This document shows, piece after piece, positions 18,247-27,201 of a DNA stretch of 64,000 nt. The stretch is from Halodurantibacterium daqingensis (lineage in GTDB: Bacteria; Pseudomonadota; Alphaproteobacteria; Rhodobacterales; Rhodobacteraceae): assembly GCF_042666235.1 (NCBI RefSeq), contig NZ_JBHTFQ010000001.1, forward strand, positions 310,001 to 374,000, written 5' to 3'. The notes under the pieces are model-generated. The model did not search any database, had not been told where the DNA came from, and worked only from the letters and a program-made list of their open reading frames with translations. Numbering within the stretch: the first letter of the stretch is position 1; the number at the start of each line of letters is the position of its first letter. The position numbers were made by a program, and so were the translations under genes.

Positions 18247-18678
18247 ATGGCCCTGTTTCCCAAAATCACTGCCACCGCCGCAGCCGTTGCGATCGCGCTG
18301 TCGGCCGCAGTGGCCACGCCCGCCCAGGCCGCGACCAATCAGGATCTGCAACGCCTTCTTTATGGTGCAGCAGGCATCGCCGCACTTGGGCTGATTCTGA
18401 ACGAAGGGCGCAAGAACCAGGCGCAGGCCGCGCCCTCGCGGGGCGGCAACCCACATCGCGCCGCGGCCCTGCCGGCAAGCTGCGCCCGCGACGAACGCAC
18501 CCGCAACGGCTGGGAGACGTTCTACGAAACCGAGTGCCTGCGCCGCGCGGGCTTTCGCAATCTGCCGGGACGCTGTGAAGTTCGCATGGGCAACCCGCGC
18601 GACCGCGGTCGTACGATGCTCAGCGGCGCCTGCCTGCAACAGGCAGGCTACCAGCCCGAGCGGCGCGGCTGGCGGTAA
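18247..18678 (+). CDS. secreted hypothetical protein
   Basis: 143 residues. The signal peptide ends near AQA-ATNQ (about residue 28). A second hydrophobic glycine/alanine-rich helix (LLYGAAGIAALGLIL, about 37-51) follows, then a basic region with four cysteines likely to pair. No family is recognised. The start is supported by AAAGGATGAG. A strong terminator follows. Confidence 0.75.
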   Translation: MALFPKITATAAAVAIALSAAVATPAQAATNQDLQRLLYGAAGIAALGLILNEGRKNQAQAAPSRGGNPHRAAALPASCARDERTRNGWETFYETECLRRAGFRNLPGRCEVRMGNPRDRGRTMLSGACLQQAGYQPERRGWR

Positions 18679-18724
18679 GCCGGAATAACCGCGTCCGGGC
18701 CGGACAGTCCCCGGCGGGGCAGCG

Positions 18725-18755
18725 GGGGCGGGGGAGAGGCACCCCGCCCCTTTTT
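18725..18755 (+). terminator. terminator between the secreted-protein gene and rnhB
   Basis: A perfect 9-bp stem GGGGCGGGG/CCCCGCCCC (18725-18733 with 18742-18750) and an 8-nt loop, followed by five T residues. Confidence 0.88.
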
Positions 18756-18784
18756 CGTGGCCCGCCGTTCGGCTAGAAAAGGGC

Positions 18785-19414
18785 ATGATGACGCTGATGA
18801 GCCTTGCCCCCGACGACAGTTTCGAATCCGCCGCTGCCGCACGTGGCTACCTGCGGGTGGCCGGTGTCGATGAAGTGGGGCGCGGGCCGCTTGCCGGGCC
18901 GGTGACGGCAGCGGCGGTGCGTCTGCTGCCCGGCCGCATCCCCGAGGGGTTGCGCGACTCGAAAGCGCTGACCGCCCGCCGCCGCGAGGCGCTTTGTGCC
19001 GAACTGATGCAGGTGGCCGAGGTTTCGGTGGCCCATGTGAGTGTCGAGGAGATCGACCGGCTCAACATCCTCTGGGCCAGCCACCTTGCCATGTGCCGCG
19101 CACTTGAGGGGTTGGGACCGCTGGATTTCGCGCTGATCGACGGCAATCGCGTGCCGGAGGGGTTGCCTTGCCCGGGGCAGGCAATCGTGAAGGGCGATGC
19201 GCTGTGCCTGTCGATTGCCGCGGCCTCGATCGTGGCGAAGGTGATGCGCGACCGGATCATGGTGGATTTGGCGCAACAGCATCCTGGCTATGGCTGGGAA
19301 CGCAACGCCGGCTACGGCACCAAAGAGCATTGTCAGGCTCTTCAACATCTTGGGGTTACCCCACACCATAGACGCTCCTTCGCGCCGGTCCACAACATCT
19401 TGTATCAAGCATAA
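18785..19414 (+). CDS. rnhB: ribonuclease HII
   Basis: Removes RNA from RNA-DNA hybrids and misincorporated ribonucleotides. 209 residues. The metal-binding DEVGRGPLAGPV motif lies near residues 29-40, with further acidic residues in ALIDGN and a SIVAKVMRDRIM helix. The C-terminal HHRRSFAPV matches the family end. AAAAGGGC precedes the ATG at 18785; alternative ATG codons lie 1 and 4 codons on. The ccrM control region begins just after its stop. Confidence 0.95.
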   Translation: MMTLMSLAPDDSFESAAAARGYLRVAGVDEVGRGPLAGPVTAAAVRLLPGRIPEGLRDSKALTARRREALCAELMQVAEVSVAHVSVEEIDRLNILWASHLAMCRALEGLGPLDFALIDGNRVPEGLPCPGQAIVKGDALCLSIAAASIVAKVMRDRIMVDLAQQHPGYGWERNAGYGTKEHCQALQHLGVTPHHRRSFAPVHNILYQA

Positions 19415-19488
19415 TTGCAAGTCGTTGATTCAAATAAACAAATTGACGACGATTCGCGGATGACTCATCTTTATCCACAATCAACGAC
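19415..19488. promoter_or_regulatory. ccrM upstream region: inverted repeat enclosing three GANTC sites
   Basis: GTCGTTGATT (19421-19430) and AATCAACGAC (19479-19488) are a perfect 10-bp inverted repeat. A related AATTGACGAC lies between them (19441-19450). GANTC sites are at 19427-19431 (GATTC), 19451-19455 (GATTC) and 19462-19466 (GACTC). The region is locally AT-rich. This is a candidate site for methylation-sensitive control of ccrM by its own product. Confidence 0.6.
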
Positions 19489-19517
19489 GCAAAATGCGCG
19501 GGATAAACGAGGCAGTG

Positions 19518-20630
19518 ATGACAACCAGAACCAAGGCAGCGGGGGCGGAAACGCTTCCCCTGAACGAAATACTTGCAGGTGACTGCATCGAGGTGATGAA
19601 CAGCCTTCCCGAAGGCTCGGTAGACCTCATCTTTGCCGACCCGCCGTATAATCTGCAGCTGCGTGGGGATCTGCACCGTCCCGACAACTCGAAGGTCGAT
19701 GCGGTGGATGATGCCTGGGACCAGTTTTCCAGCTTCGAGGTCTATGACCGTTTCACCCGTGACTGGCTGAAGGCCGCGCGCCGCCTTCTGAAGCCGAATG
19801 GCGCGATCTGGGTCATCGGCAGCTATCACAACATCTTCCGTGTCGGCGCGGCGTTGCAGAATGAAGGCTACTGGATTCTGAACGATGTGGTCTGGCGCAA
19901 GTCGAACCCGATGCCAAATTTCCGCGGCAAGCGTCTCACGAATGCGCATGAAACGCTGATCTGGGCGTCGAAGGCCGAGGCGAGCAAATACACCTTCAAC
20001 TACGAGGCGCTGAAGGCGCTGAACGAAGGCGTGCAGATGCGGTCCGACTGGCACCTGCCGATCTGCACCGGGCACGAACGGCTGAAGGATGCGAATGGCG
20101 ACAAGGCCCATCCGACGCAGAAGCCCGAAAGCCTGCTGCACCGGGTTCTGGTGGCGACGACCAACCCGGGCGATGTGGTGCTGGACCCCTTCTTCGGCAC
20201 CGGCACCACCGGCGCCGTTGCCAAGATGCTGGGCCGCAATTTCATCGGAATCGAGCGCGAGGACAACTATCGGGAGGTGGCGCGGCGCCGGATCGACCGG
20301 ATTCGCGCCTATGACCGGTCCGCGCTGGAAGTAACCGGGTCGAAGCGCGCCGAGCCGCGCATTCCCTTCGGCCAGCTGGTCGAGCGGGGCATGCTGCGGC
20401 CGGGCGAGGTTCTGGTGTCCCCGAACGGCAAAAGCGCCAAGGTCCGTGCGGATGGCACGTTGATCGGCAATGACGTGAAGGGCTCGATCCATCAGGTTGG
20501 GGCGGCGCTTGAGGGTGCACCCAGCTGCAATGGCTGGACCTACTGGCATTTCAAGCGTGACGGCAAGACCATCCCGATCGACCTTCTGCGCCAGCAGATC
20601 CGGGCCGAGATGGGCGAGCGGCCCAACTGA
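19518..20630 (+). CDS. ccrM: cell-cycle adenine DNA methyltransferase CcrM (GANTC)
   Basis: Beta-class N6-adenine methyltransferase of the M.HinfI/CcrM type, methylating GANTC after replication. 370 residues from the ATG at 19518, which has GAGG at good spacing; an ATG at 19494 lacks one. Motif IV DPPYNL is at about 41-46, and the AdoMet motif DPFFGTGTTG near 202-212 comes after it, the beta-class order. The C-terminal 100 residues form the RAMA-type domain characteristic of CcrM. Three target sites lie in its upstream region. Confidence 0.96.
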   Translation: MTTRTKAAGAETLPLNEILAGDCIEVMNSLPEGSVDLIFADPPYNLQLRGDLHRPDNSKVDAVDDAWDQFSSFEVYDRFTRDWLKAARRLLKPNGAIWVIGSYHNIFRVGAALQNEGYWILNDVVWRKSNPMPNFRGKRLTNAHETLIWASKAEASKYTFNYEALKALNEGVQMRSDWHLPICTGHERLKDANGDKAHPTQKPESLLHRVLVATTNPGDVVLDPFFGTGTTGAVAKMLGRNFIGIEREDNYREVARRRIDRIRAYDRSALEVTGSKRAEPRIPFGQLVERGMLRPGEVLVSPNGKSAKVRADGTLIGNDVKGSIHQVGAALEGAPSCNGWTYWHFKRDGKTIPIDLLRQQIRAEMGERPN

Positions 20631-20681
20631 TCCCTTTCAGCGCGTTACCGCCGGTGCCTTGCGAATGCAGGGCACGAACTG

Positions 20682-20713
20682 GCCCCGCCATGCTGCCGTG
20701 GCGGGGCATTTTT
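20682..20713 (+). terminator. ccrM terminator
   Basis: A 9-bp stem GCCCCGCCA/TGGCGGGGC (20682-20690 with 20699-20707), followed by ATTTTTG. Confidence 0.85.
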
Positions 20714-20718
20714 GTTGC

Positions 20719-21858
20719 TCAGACGTGGCGCGGCGGCGGGTTTGTGCCCGTGTTGTAGGGCTTCCAGTCTTCGATGTCGGGATAGTACTTGCGGCGCCAC
20801 TGCCGGACCTTGGGGTTCATCACGCGCCGCCACAGGGGCGGGATCATGGCCAGTGTGGTCATGGCCGGATAGCCATAGGGAAGCTGTGGCGCCTCATCCT
20901 CGGAATAGGTCTGCAGAAGGGGGAAGCGGCGGTCGGGCTTGTAATGATGGTCCGAATGGCGCTGCAGGTTGATGAGCAGCCAGTTCGACGCCTTGTGCGC
21001 CGCATTCCAGCTGTGGCGTGGCAGGACATGTTCGTATTTGCCATCCCCCAGATGCCGGCGCGTCAGGCCATAATGCTCGATATAGTTGGTCAGTTCCAGC
21101 TGCCAGACCGCGACGAAGGCCTGAAACACGAACAGTCCCAGCCCCATCCAGCCGCCAATCGCCGCGGCAAGCAAGAGGAAGGCCCCCTGCAGCGCCGCAT
21201 AGCGCCAGAACGGGTTGCGCCGGTGCCAGAGGGGCAGACCGCGCCGCGCCAGCATCTGCGCCTCGGCTTTCCAGGCCGAGGGCGGGCAATCCCGCAGCAC
21301 CCGGTAGAAATAGCGGTGGAACCCTTCATTGTAGCGCGCCGTCACCGGATCGCGCGGGGTGCCGACATGACGGTGATGGACGAGAAGGTGTTCCGAACGG
21401 AAGTGGCTGTAAAGCACCATGCCCAGCAGCAGGTCGCCCAGCCACCGCTCCAACCGGTTCTTCTGGTGCAGAAGCTCGTGGGAATAGACGATGCCGACCG
21501 TGCCGGAAATCACCCCCATCCCGAACATGAGCACGAGGATTTCCGTCATGTTCAGATGATCGGTATGGGTCACCCACCAGATCATGCCGAATACGGTCAG
21601 GAACTGGATCGGGAACCAGATCATCGTGATCAGCCGGTACCAGAACAGATCTGTTTCCGGGATCAGCGTGTCGGGGTTGTCTTCTTCCAGCCCGGTGATG
21701 GCATCAAGGATCGTCACCAGAAGCCAGCCATAGACCGGCAGCAGTGCCACGGTCCAGCCGCCGAACCAGCCGCCGGCGATCGCCAGCGGGATCATGCCCA
21801 GCGACAGCCAGAAGGGCAGGGCGTTCTTCAGCCTGCGGATTTCCTCGGCAGTTTTCAT
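20719..21858 (-). CDS. alkB: alkane 1-monooxygenase (AlkB-type)
   Basis: Integral-membrane non-haem diiron hydroxylase that oxidises the terminal carbon of alkanes. 379 residues with about six helices. All histidine boxes are present: HELLH (about 127-131), EHLLVHH (156-162), NYIEHYG (about 256-262) and LQRHSDHH (about 297-304). Rubredoxin and rubredoxin reductase, its usual electron donors, are not encoded in this window. The ATG at 21858 is preceded by CGAGGTATCG. Confidence 0.93.
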   Translation of the reverse strand: MKTAEEIRRLKNALPFWLSLGMIPLAIAGGWFGGWTVALLPVYGWLLVTILDAITGLEEDNPDTLIPETDLFWYRLITMIWFPIQFLTVFGMIWWVTHTDHLNMTEILVLMFGMGVISGTVGIVYSHELLHQKNRLERWLGDLLLGMVLYSHFRSEHLLVHHRHVGTPRDPVTARYNEGFHRYFYRVLRDCPPSAWKAEAQMLARRGLPLWHRRNPFWRYAALQGAFLLLAAAIGGWMGLGLFVFQAFVAVWQLELTNYIEHYGLTRRHLGDGKYEHVLPRHSWNAAHKASNWLLINLQRHSDHHYKPDRRFPLLQTYSEDEAPQLPYGYPAMTTLAMIPPLWRRVMNPKVRQWRRKYYPDIEDWKPYNTGTNPPPRHV

Positions 21859-22217
21859 CGATACCTCGCACAGCGCACAACCAGAGGCATCTTAATCCGA
21901 TGCGGGGCATGATCAAAGCCCCGGTGGCAGGGCCAATGATCGCAGGGATCATGCCATCACCTGTTTCGAGAGACAGGACCGGGAAGCTCCCGCCCGTCTT
22001 CGCCCGCCTTCGGCAGGCTCATCCCGTTGGGCCTGGCCGCGGGCGCTGCCCGCGGCGGCTGCGCGGGGTGTTACGGGGGCGATCAGTCTGGCGAAGGAAG
22101 TTTCGCCCGCGGTGGTGCCGGCAGTGCGCTCCTGGCGCGCCGTCCCGCACAGAGGGGAAGCAGCGTTACGTCATGGACGGATGATGACAGCCCGAGTCTG
22201 ACCCCCTGGATCCGAGC
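21859..22217. other. gene-free region upstream of alkB
   Basis: No credible gene. On the minus strand TTGATC (21911-21916) and TAAGAT (21889-21894), 16 nt apart, may be the alkB promoter. ATGATC occurs at 21909-21914 and 21936-21941 and, inverted, at 21947-21952; the last two form an inverted repeat with a 5-nt centre and may be a regulator site. The rest is GC-rich with no recognised content. Confidence 0.45.
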
Positions 22218-22721
22218 TCAGGTGGCGCTGCGATAGCGGCCGAGAACGGCCTCCATCTGATCCGGCTGCACGATTTCCAGCCAGTAGCCGTCCGGATCGC
22301 GGATGAAGGCGATCTCTTTCATGCCGCCTTCGCCCAGACGTTTCTGGAAGGTGACGCCGAGGCGCTCGAACCGTGCACAGGCGGCGGCGATATCGGGCAC
22401 TGCGATGCAGATATGGCCATAGCCCTTCGGCGCCTCGTTGCCGCTGTGCATCGGGGTGTCATCCTCTTCCGAGCCCCAGTTGTGAGTCAGCTCCAGAAGG
22501 CCCGGGCGGGAAAAGGTCTGGGTCAGGCTGCCGTCGGCCGGTTCGTGCCCGCGCGGTTGCAGGAAATAGAGCGAGAACTTCCACTCCTCGAAATCCAACC
22601 GGGTTACCAGCCGCATGCCCAGCACCTGTTCGTAGAAGGGCAGGGCGCGGGCAGGATCCTTGATCCGCAGCATGGTGTGGGTCAGCACGTAGCCATCGGT
22701 GGCAGAGAGATCTTCGGTCAT
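22218..22721 (-). CDS. gloA: lactoylglutathione lyase (glyoxalase I)
   Basis: Converts the methylglyoxal-glutathione hemithioacetal to lactoylglutathione. 167 residues, one glyoxalase fold pair. Metal ligands are seen as His in LTHTML, Glu in LLELTHN, His in GYGHICIAV and Glu in YWLEIVQP. The ATG at 22721 is preceded by AAAGGAA. It starts 15 nt after the mutY stop and is probably co-transcribed with it. Confidence 0.95.
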   Translation of the reverse strand: MTEDLSATDGYVLTHTMLRIKDPARALPFYEQVLGMRLVTRLDFEEWKFSLYFLQPRGHEPADGSLTQTFSRPGLLELTHNWGSEEDDTPMHSGNEAPKGYGHICIAVPDIAAACARFERLGVTFQKRLGEGGMKEIAFIRDPDGYWLEIVQPDQMEAVLGRYRSAT

Positions 22722-22735
22722 CACGGTTCCTTTCG

Positions 22736-23782
22736 TCACAAGATGCTGCGCGCAATATCATAGGCCTTGCGCATGACGGTGGGCAGGGCCGACGGCCGGA
22801 AATCTGCGGAGGGCAGAAAAAACCCCCGCTCGGGCGCGGCATCAAGCGGCACCTCGGCGATGCGAAGCGCCAGGTGCAGGTGAAAATGCGTGAAGGTGTG
22901 GCGCACCTCGGCGCCCGGATCGCGCCAGTCGGCGGCAAGGGGCGGCTGATCGGCGGGCGATGCGGCCCAGTCGCTGCCCGGCCAGCCCAGCATCCCGCCC
23001 AGAAGTCCCTGGTCGGGGCGCCGCTCGAGCAGCCAGGCGCCATCGGCGCGGCGCGCGAGATAGGCAACGCCGGTGCGCAGCGGTTTGGCGGCCTTGGCCA
23101 GCTTGCGCGGCAGTTCGCCCTGCACACCGGCCGCCCGTGCCGCGCAGGGCTGCGCCCAGGGGCAGATGCCGCAGGCGGGATTGCGCGGCGTGCAGATGGT
23201 CGCGCCAAGATCCATCACCGCCTGGGCATAATCGCCGGGGCGGTGATCGGGCGTCAGGGCCGCCGCCAAGGCGATCAGCTCGGCCTTGGCCGGGGGCAGC
23301 GGGGTTTCGACCAGATGCAGGCGCGCCATCACCCGTTCGACATTGCCATCGACCACGACCGCCGGCTCATCGAAGGCAATCGCCGCGATCGCTGCGGCGG
23401 TATAGGGACCGATGCCAGGCAGGCCCAGCAACCCCTCGCGCGTGGAGGGGAAATGGCCATGGTGCTGCGAAACGACGGCCCGCGCGCATTTCAGCAGGTT
23501 GCGTGCCCGGGCGTAATAGCCCAGCCCCGCCCATTCGCCCATGACGTCTTCGTCAGGCGCAGCGGCAAGGGCAGCCACATCCGGCCAGCGGGCGGTAAAG
23601 CGACGGAAATAGTCGCGCACCGCCGCCACTGTCGTCTGTTGCAGCATGACTTCGGACAGCCAGACGCGATAGGGATCGGGCCTTTGGCCCGTGGCGCGAT
23701 CAGCGGGGCCGATCCGCCATGGCATGACGCGGGCATGGCGGTCATACCACTGCAGAAGTTCACTCACCCGGGCGTCACGCAA
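22736..23782 (-). CDS. mutY: A/G-specific adenine glycosylase
   Basis: Removes adenine mispaired with 8-oxoguanine. 348 residues. The helix-hairpin-helix LPGIGPYTAAAI (about 119-130) and catalytic Asp in VVDGNVERV are visible, then the 4Fe-4S cysteine ligands in CTPRNPACGICPWAQPC, and a C-terminal NUDIX-like domain that recognises 8-oxoG. The first in-frame start is TTG at 23782; GTG at 23767 is an alternative. The 5' end is therefore uncertain by about five residues. Confidence 0.95.
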   Translation of the reverse strand: MRDARVSELLQWYDRHARVMPWRIGPADRATGQRPDPYRVWLSEVMLQQTTVAAVRDYFRRFTARWPDVAALAAAPDEDVMGEWAGLGYYARARNLLKCARAVVSQHHGHFPSTREGLLGLPGIGPYTAAAIAAIAFDEPAVVVDGNVERVMARLHLVETPLPPAKAELIALAAALTPDHRPGDYAQAVMDLGATICTPRNPACGICPWAQPCAARAAGVQGELPRKLAKAAKPLRTGVAYLARRADGAWLLERRPDQGLLGGMLGWPGSDWAASPADQPPLAADWRDPGAEVRHTFTHFHLHLALRIAEVPLDAAPERGFFLPSADFRPSALPTVMRKAYDIARSIL

Positions 23783-23866
23783 TCTTTATGCTCTCAATTC
23801 GTCCATTCCGCTGGCAAGTGCCGCCACAGGCCATAGAATAGGGCGACAGTCGCGAATGAGCCAGAG

Positions 23867-24400
23867 ATGACGCGCCCGCCCCAGTTCACAAAGCGCAGAA
23901 TGCGCGGATTCGAGCAGACAGCGAACCTGTTGCGCGACCGGATCCGCGGCGCTGGCGAAAAGCGTGGCTTTGCGGTGACGCGGCTTCTGACGCATTGGCC
24001 CGAAATCGTCGGCGAGGACATCGCCCGAAGCACGCGCCCGATCCGGATCGGCTATGGCCGCGATGGCATGGGGGCCACGCTGACGCTTCTGGCCCTTGGC
24101 CCCGAGGCACCGATGGTGCAGATGCAGCTTCCGCGCATCCGTGAAAAGGTCAACGCCTGCTATGGTTATAATGCGATTTCGCGCATAACCCTGACCCAGA
24201 CTGCCCCAAGCGGCTTTGCCGAGGGACAGGCTGAGTTTTCCGCGGCCCCTCGGAGTGTCGGGTCCGAAGCGCCGGACCCGGCGATCACCGCCCGCGCGGC
24301 TGCGGCTGCAGGGGTTGTTCAGGACGACGGCTTGCGCGCGGCACTTGAAGCGTTGGGCAGGAACATTCTATCTCGTCCGAAAAGACAGAAAGGCTTTTGA
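23867..24400 (+). CDS. DUF721 (DciA-like) protein
   Basis: 177 residues. The N-terminal 100 residues match the DUF721 fold: an R-rich first helix, a TRLLTHWPEIVGEDIA segment, and beta strands ending in ISRITL. DciA proteins of this family load the replicative helicase in bacteria lacking DnaC/DnaI, but the alphaproteobacterial branch is less studied. The C-terminal third is alanine-rich and variable. Its TGA overlaps the ATG of the DsbA-like gene. Confidence 0.8.
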   Translation: MTRPPQFTKRRMRGFEQTANLLRDRIRGAGEKRGFAVTRLLTHWPEIVGEDIARSTRPIRIGYGRDGMGATLTLLALGPEAPMVQMQLPRIREKVNACYGYNAISRITLTQTAPSGFAEGQAEFSAAPRSVGSEAPDPAITARAAAAAGVVQDDGLRAALEALGRNILSRPKRQKGF

Positions 24401-25083
24401 TGATGGTCAAGAAACTCATTCCGGCGCTGGCCGCGCTGGCCGTGGTCGCAGCAGGGGCCTGGTGGTTCACTTCGGGAACCGGCGGCCCCTCGCAGACCAG
24501 CATCAACGCGCTGGGCGCGCAGACTGCGGCAAGCCCTGCCGCCGATGTGGATGCCAGCCTTGTGCCTGACATGGCGCTGGGCGATCCCGATGCGCCGATC
24601 ACCATCATCGAATATGCCTCGTTCACCTGCCCGCATTGCGCCACCTTCCATGCGCAGGTGCTGCCGCAGCTCAAGGCCAATTACATCGAAACCGGCAAGG
24701 TGCATTTCATCCACCGCGAGGTGTATTTCGACCGCTACGGCCTGTGGGCGGCGATGGTTGCCCGTTGCGGTGGCGAGATGCGCTATTTCGGACTGGCCGA
24801 CCGCATCTACAGCACCCAGTCGGATTGGGCGCGCCATCAGGACCCGGCTGTGGCTGTGGAACAGCTGCGTCGTCTTGGCCGTGCCGCCGGGCTGAACGAC
24901 GACCAGCTGAACGCCTGCCTCGAGAATGGCGAGATGGCGCAGGCGATGGTTGGTGTCTATCAGGCGAATGCCGAGGCGGACGATGTCAACTCGACCCCGA
25001 CCCTGATCGTCAACGGGCAGAAGCACGGCAACATGTCCTATGCCGATCTTTCGGCGCTGCTCGATTCGCTGCTGGCGCAATGA
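24400..25083 (+). CDS. DsbA-family periplasmic thiol oxidoreductase
   Basis: 227 residues with an N-terminal signal or anchor (about 4-22). The thioredoxin-type active site CPHC lies in SFTCPHCATFH (about 75-85), followed by the DsbA helical insert and a cis-proline stretch NSTPTLIV near 199-206. It probably introduces or reshuffles disulfides in the periplasm. The ATG at 24400 follows AAAGG; a second ATG lies one codon on. It is co-transcribed with the DUF721 gene. Confidence 0.88.
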   Translation: MMVKKLIPALAALAVVAAGAWWFTSGTGGPSQTSINALGAQTAASPAADVDASLVPDMALGDPDAPITIIEYASFTCPHCATFHAQVLPQLKANYIETGKVHFIHREVYFDRYGLWAAMVARCGGEMRYFGLADRIYSTQSDWARHQDPAVAVEQLRRLGRAAGLNDDQLNACLENGEMAQAMVGVYQANAEADDVNSTPTLIVNGQKHGNMSYADLSALLDSLLAQ

Positions 25084-25084
25084 C

Positions 25085-26236
25085 ATGAGTGCGCCGCTTG
25101 CAGGGATCCGGGTGGTCGAGCTTGCGCGCATCCTGGCCGGGCCCTGGGCCGGCCAGACGCTTGCCGATCTGGGCGCGGACGTCATCAAGGTCGAGGCCCC
25201 CGAAGGCGATGATACCCGCCGCTGGGGCCCGCCGTTCATCGAGGCCGGTGGCGAACGGACAGCCGCCTATTTCCACGCCTGCAACCGCGGAAAACGGTCG
25301 ATCTGCGTCGATTTCCGCAGCCCCGAAGGGCAGGAGACCGTGCGCCGCCTTGTGGCCCAGGCGGATGTGGTCATCGAGAACTTCAAGGTTGGCGGGCTTG
25401 TGAAATACGGGCTTGATTATGAAAGCCTGCGCAAGGTCAATCCGCGCCTGGTCTATTGCTCGATCACCGGCTTCGGGCAGGACGGCCCCTATGCGACGCG
25501 CGCCGGCTATGACTATATCATCCAGGGCATGTCGGGGCTGATGTCGGTCACCGGCGAACCCTCGGGCCTGCCGCAGAAGGTGGGGGTGGCCGTCACCGAT
25601 ATCTTCACCGGCGTCTATGCGGCCACGGCCATTCTTGCTGCGTTGCATCAACGTGGCACAACCGGCCGCGGCCAGCAGGTGGACATGGCGCTGCTGGATT
25701 CGGCGGTGGCGATCATGGCCAACCAGGCGATGAACTATCTGGCGACAGGCGATGCGCCCTCGCGGCTGGGCAATGCCCATCCGAACCTTGCCCCCTATCA
25801 GGTTTTCGCCTGTTCCGATGGCCATATCATCATCGCCACCGGGAATGATGCCCAGTACCAGCGCCTTTGCGGGCTGCTGGGCCTGCCCGCGCTGGCCGAG
25901 GCGCCCGATTATCGCACGAATGCCGATCGGGTGCGGAACCGCGCGCAGTTGTCGGATCTCCTGTCGTCGGTGACGCGGGGCTGGGACAAGGCCAGCCTTC
26001 TTGCCGGCTGCGAGGCGCAGGGCATACCCGCCGGTCCGATCAACGACATGTCGGAAGTCTTTGCCGATCCCCAAGTCGTGGCGCGGGGGCTGCGGCTTGA
26101 TATCGGCGGCGTGCCGGGCGTCCGGTCTCCGTTCCGGTTTTCCGAGGCGGGGCTTTCGGTCGATCGTCCCTCACCCCGTCTGGGCGAACATCAGGACGAG
26201 GTGCTGTCGGAACTGGGCATCACACCGGCCGAGTGA
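25085..26236 (+). CDS. CaiB/BaiF-family CoA-transferase
   Basis: 383-residue family III CoA-transferase. The N-terminal GIRVVELARILAGPWAGQ, the LGADVIKVEAP segment and the catalytic aspartate in QVDMALLDS (about 206) are present. Acyl donor and acceptor are unknown. It begins 1 nt after the DsbA-like stop. Its last 46 nt overlap lpxK on the other strand. Confidence 0.9.
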   Translation: MSAPLAGIRVVELARILAGPWAGQTLADLGADVIKVEAPEGDDTRRWGPPFIEAGGERTAAYFHACNRGKRSICVDFRSPEGQETVRRLVAQADVVIENFKVGGLVKYGLDYESLRKVNPRLVYCSITGFGQDGPYATRAGYDYIIQGMSGLMSVTGEPSGLPQKVGVAVTDIFTGVYAATAILAALHQRGTTGRGQQVDMALLDSAVAIMANQAMNYLATGDAPSRLGNAHPNLAPYQVFACSDGHIIIATGNDAQYQRLCGLLGLPALAEAPDYRTNADRVRNRAQLSDLLSSVTRGWDKASLLAGCEAQGIPAGPINDMSEVFADPQVVARGLRLDIGGVPGVRSPFRFSEAGLSVDRPSPRLGEHQDEVLSELGITPAE

Positions 26237-27201
26237 AGCATCTGCCGCAGGGCCGGCAGATCCTCCACCACAAGCCGGACAGGAAGCGTCAGGACCTTCT
26301 GCCGGAAGGCGGGCGGCAACCGCACCGCGTCCTTCTCGGTCGTGACAAGTTGCGCCCCGCGCAGCCGCGCCTCGGTTTCGAGCCGTCGCAGCAGGGAATC
26401 GGTCAGGGGCTGATGATCGTCCAGCGCCTCATGCCGCACGAGATCGGCGCCAAGTCCCCTTAGCGTCGCGAAAAACTTGTCCGGATGGCCGATACCGGCG
26501 AAGGCCAGCACCCGCAGCCCTACCCAGTCCATGCCGGTTTCCAGCGGTTCAAGCCGCGCGGCAAGCTGTGGGCAGGGAAAGGGCCCCCAGATGTTGCGGA
26601 AGATCGCCTGAGCCTCGGGTGGGCCGATCGACAGCAGAAGGCTGGCGCGGCTCAGGCCGGTGGCAACAGTTTCCCGCAGCGGGCCTGCGGGAAGGCAACG
26701 CCCGTTGCCGAACCCCCGCGCCGCATCCACCACGACTACCGACAGATCCTTGCGCACCGCAGGGTTCTGAAAGCCATCGTCCATGAGCACCACACCGGCC
26801 CCGCCCGCCACTGCGGCGCGAACTCCGGCAGCCCGGTCGCGCGCGATCCAGGTCGGGGCGAAGGCCGACAGGAGCAGCGGTTCATCCCCTACTGCAGCTG
26901 CGTCATGGGCACGGGGATCGACCCGGACAGGCCCGGCAAGCGCGCCGCCATGTCCCCGCGAGACGACATGCACATTCCGCCCTGCAAGAAGCTGCGCAAG
27001 CGCGATGGTCGTCGGCGTCTTGCCAGTGCCGCCAACATTGATGTTGCCGACGCAGATCACCGGCACCGGCGCCTGCCAGCCGTCTCCACGGGCAAGGCGG
27101 CGTGCAGTTCCCATTGCATAAAGCGCACCAAGCGGCGCCAGCAGCTGCGCGCGCCAATCGGGCCGATCCGGCGGGGTGAACCAGAAGTCCGGCGCGCGCA
27201 T
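26191..27201 (-). CDS. lpxK: tetraacyldisaccharide 4'-kinase LpxK
   Basis: Phosphorylates the 4' position of the lipid A precursor at the inner membrane. 336 residues. The N-terminal membrane-associated segment leads into the Walker A loop NVGGTGKTP (about 54-62). The LMDDGFQNP segment with catalytic acidic residues is near 136-144. Its ATG shares one base with the waaA stop. It is last in the tldD-cysQ-DUF4170-waaA-lpxK run. Confidence 0.95.
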   Translation of the reverse strand: MRAPDFWFTPPDRPDWRAQLLAPLGALYAMGTARRLARGDGWQAPVPVICVGNINVGGTGKTPTTIALAQLLAGRNVHVVSRGHGGALAGPVRVDPRAHDAAAVGDEPLLLSAFAPTWIARDRAAGVRAAVAGGAGVVLMDDGFQNPAVRKDLSVVVVDAARGFGNGRCLPAGPLRETVATGLSRASLLLSIGPPEAQAIFRNIWGPFPCPQLAARLEPLETGMDWVGLRVLAFAGIGHPDKFFATLRGLGADLVRHEALDDHQPLTDSLLRRLETEARLRGAQLVTTEKDAVRLPPAFRQKVLTLPVRLVVEDLPALRQMLHSAGVMPSSDSTSS

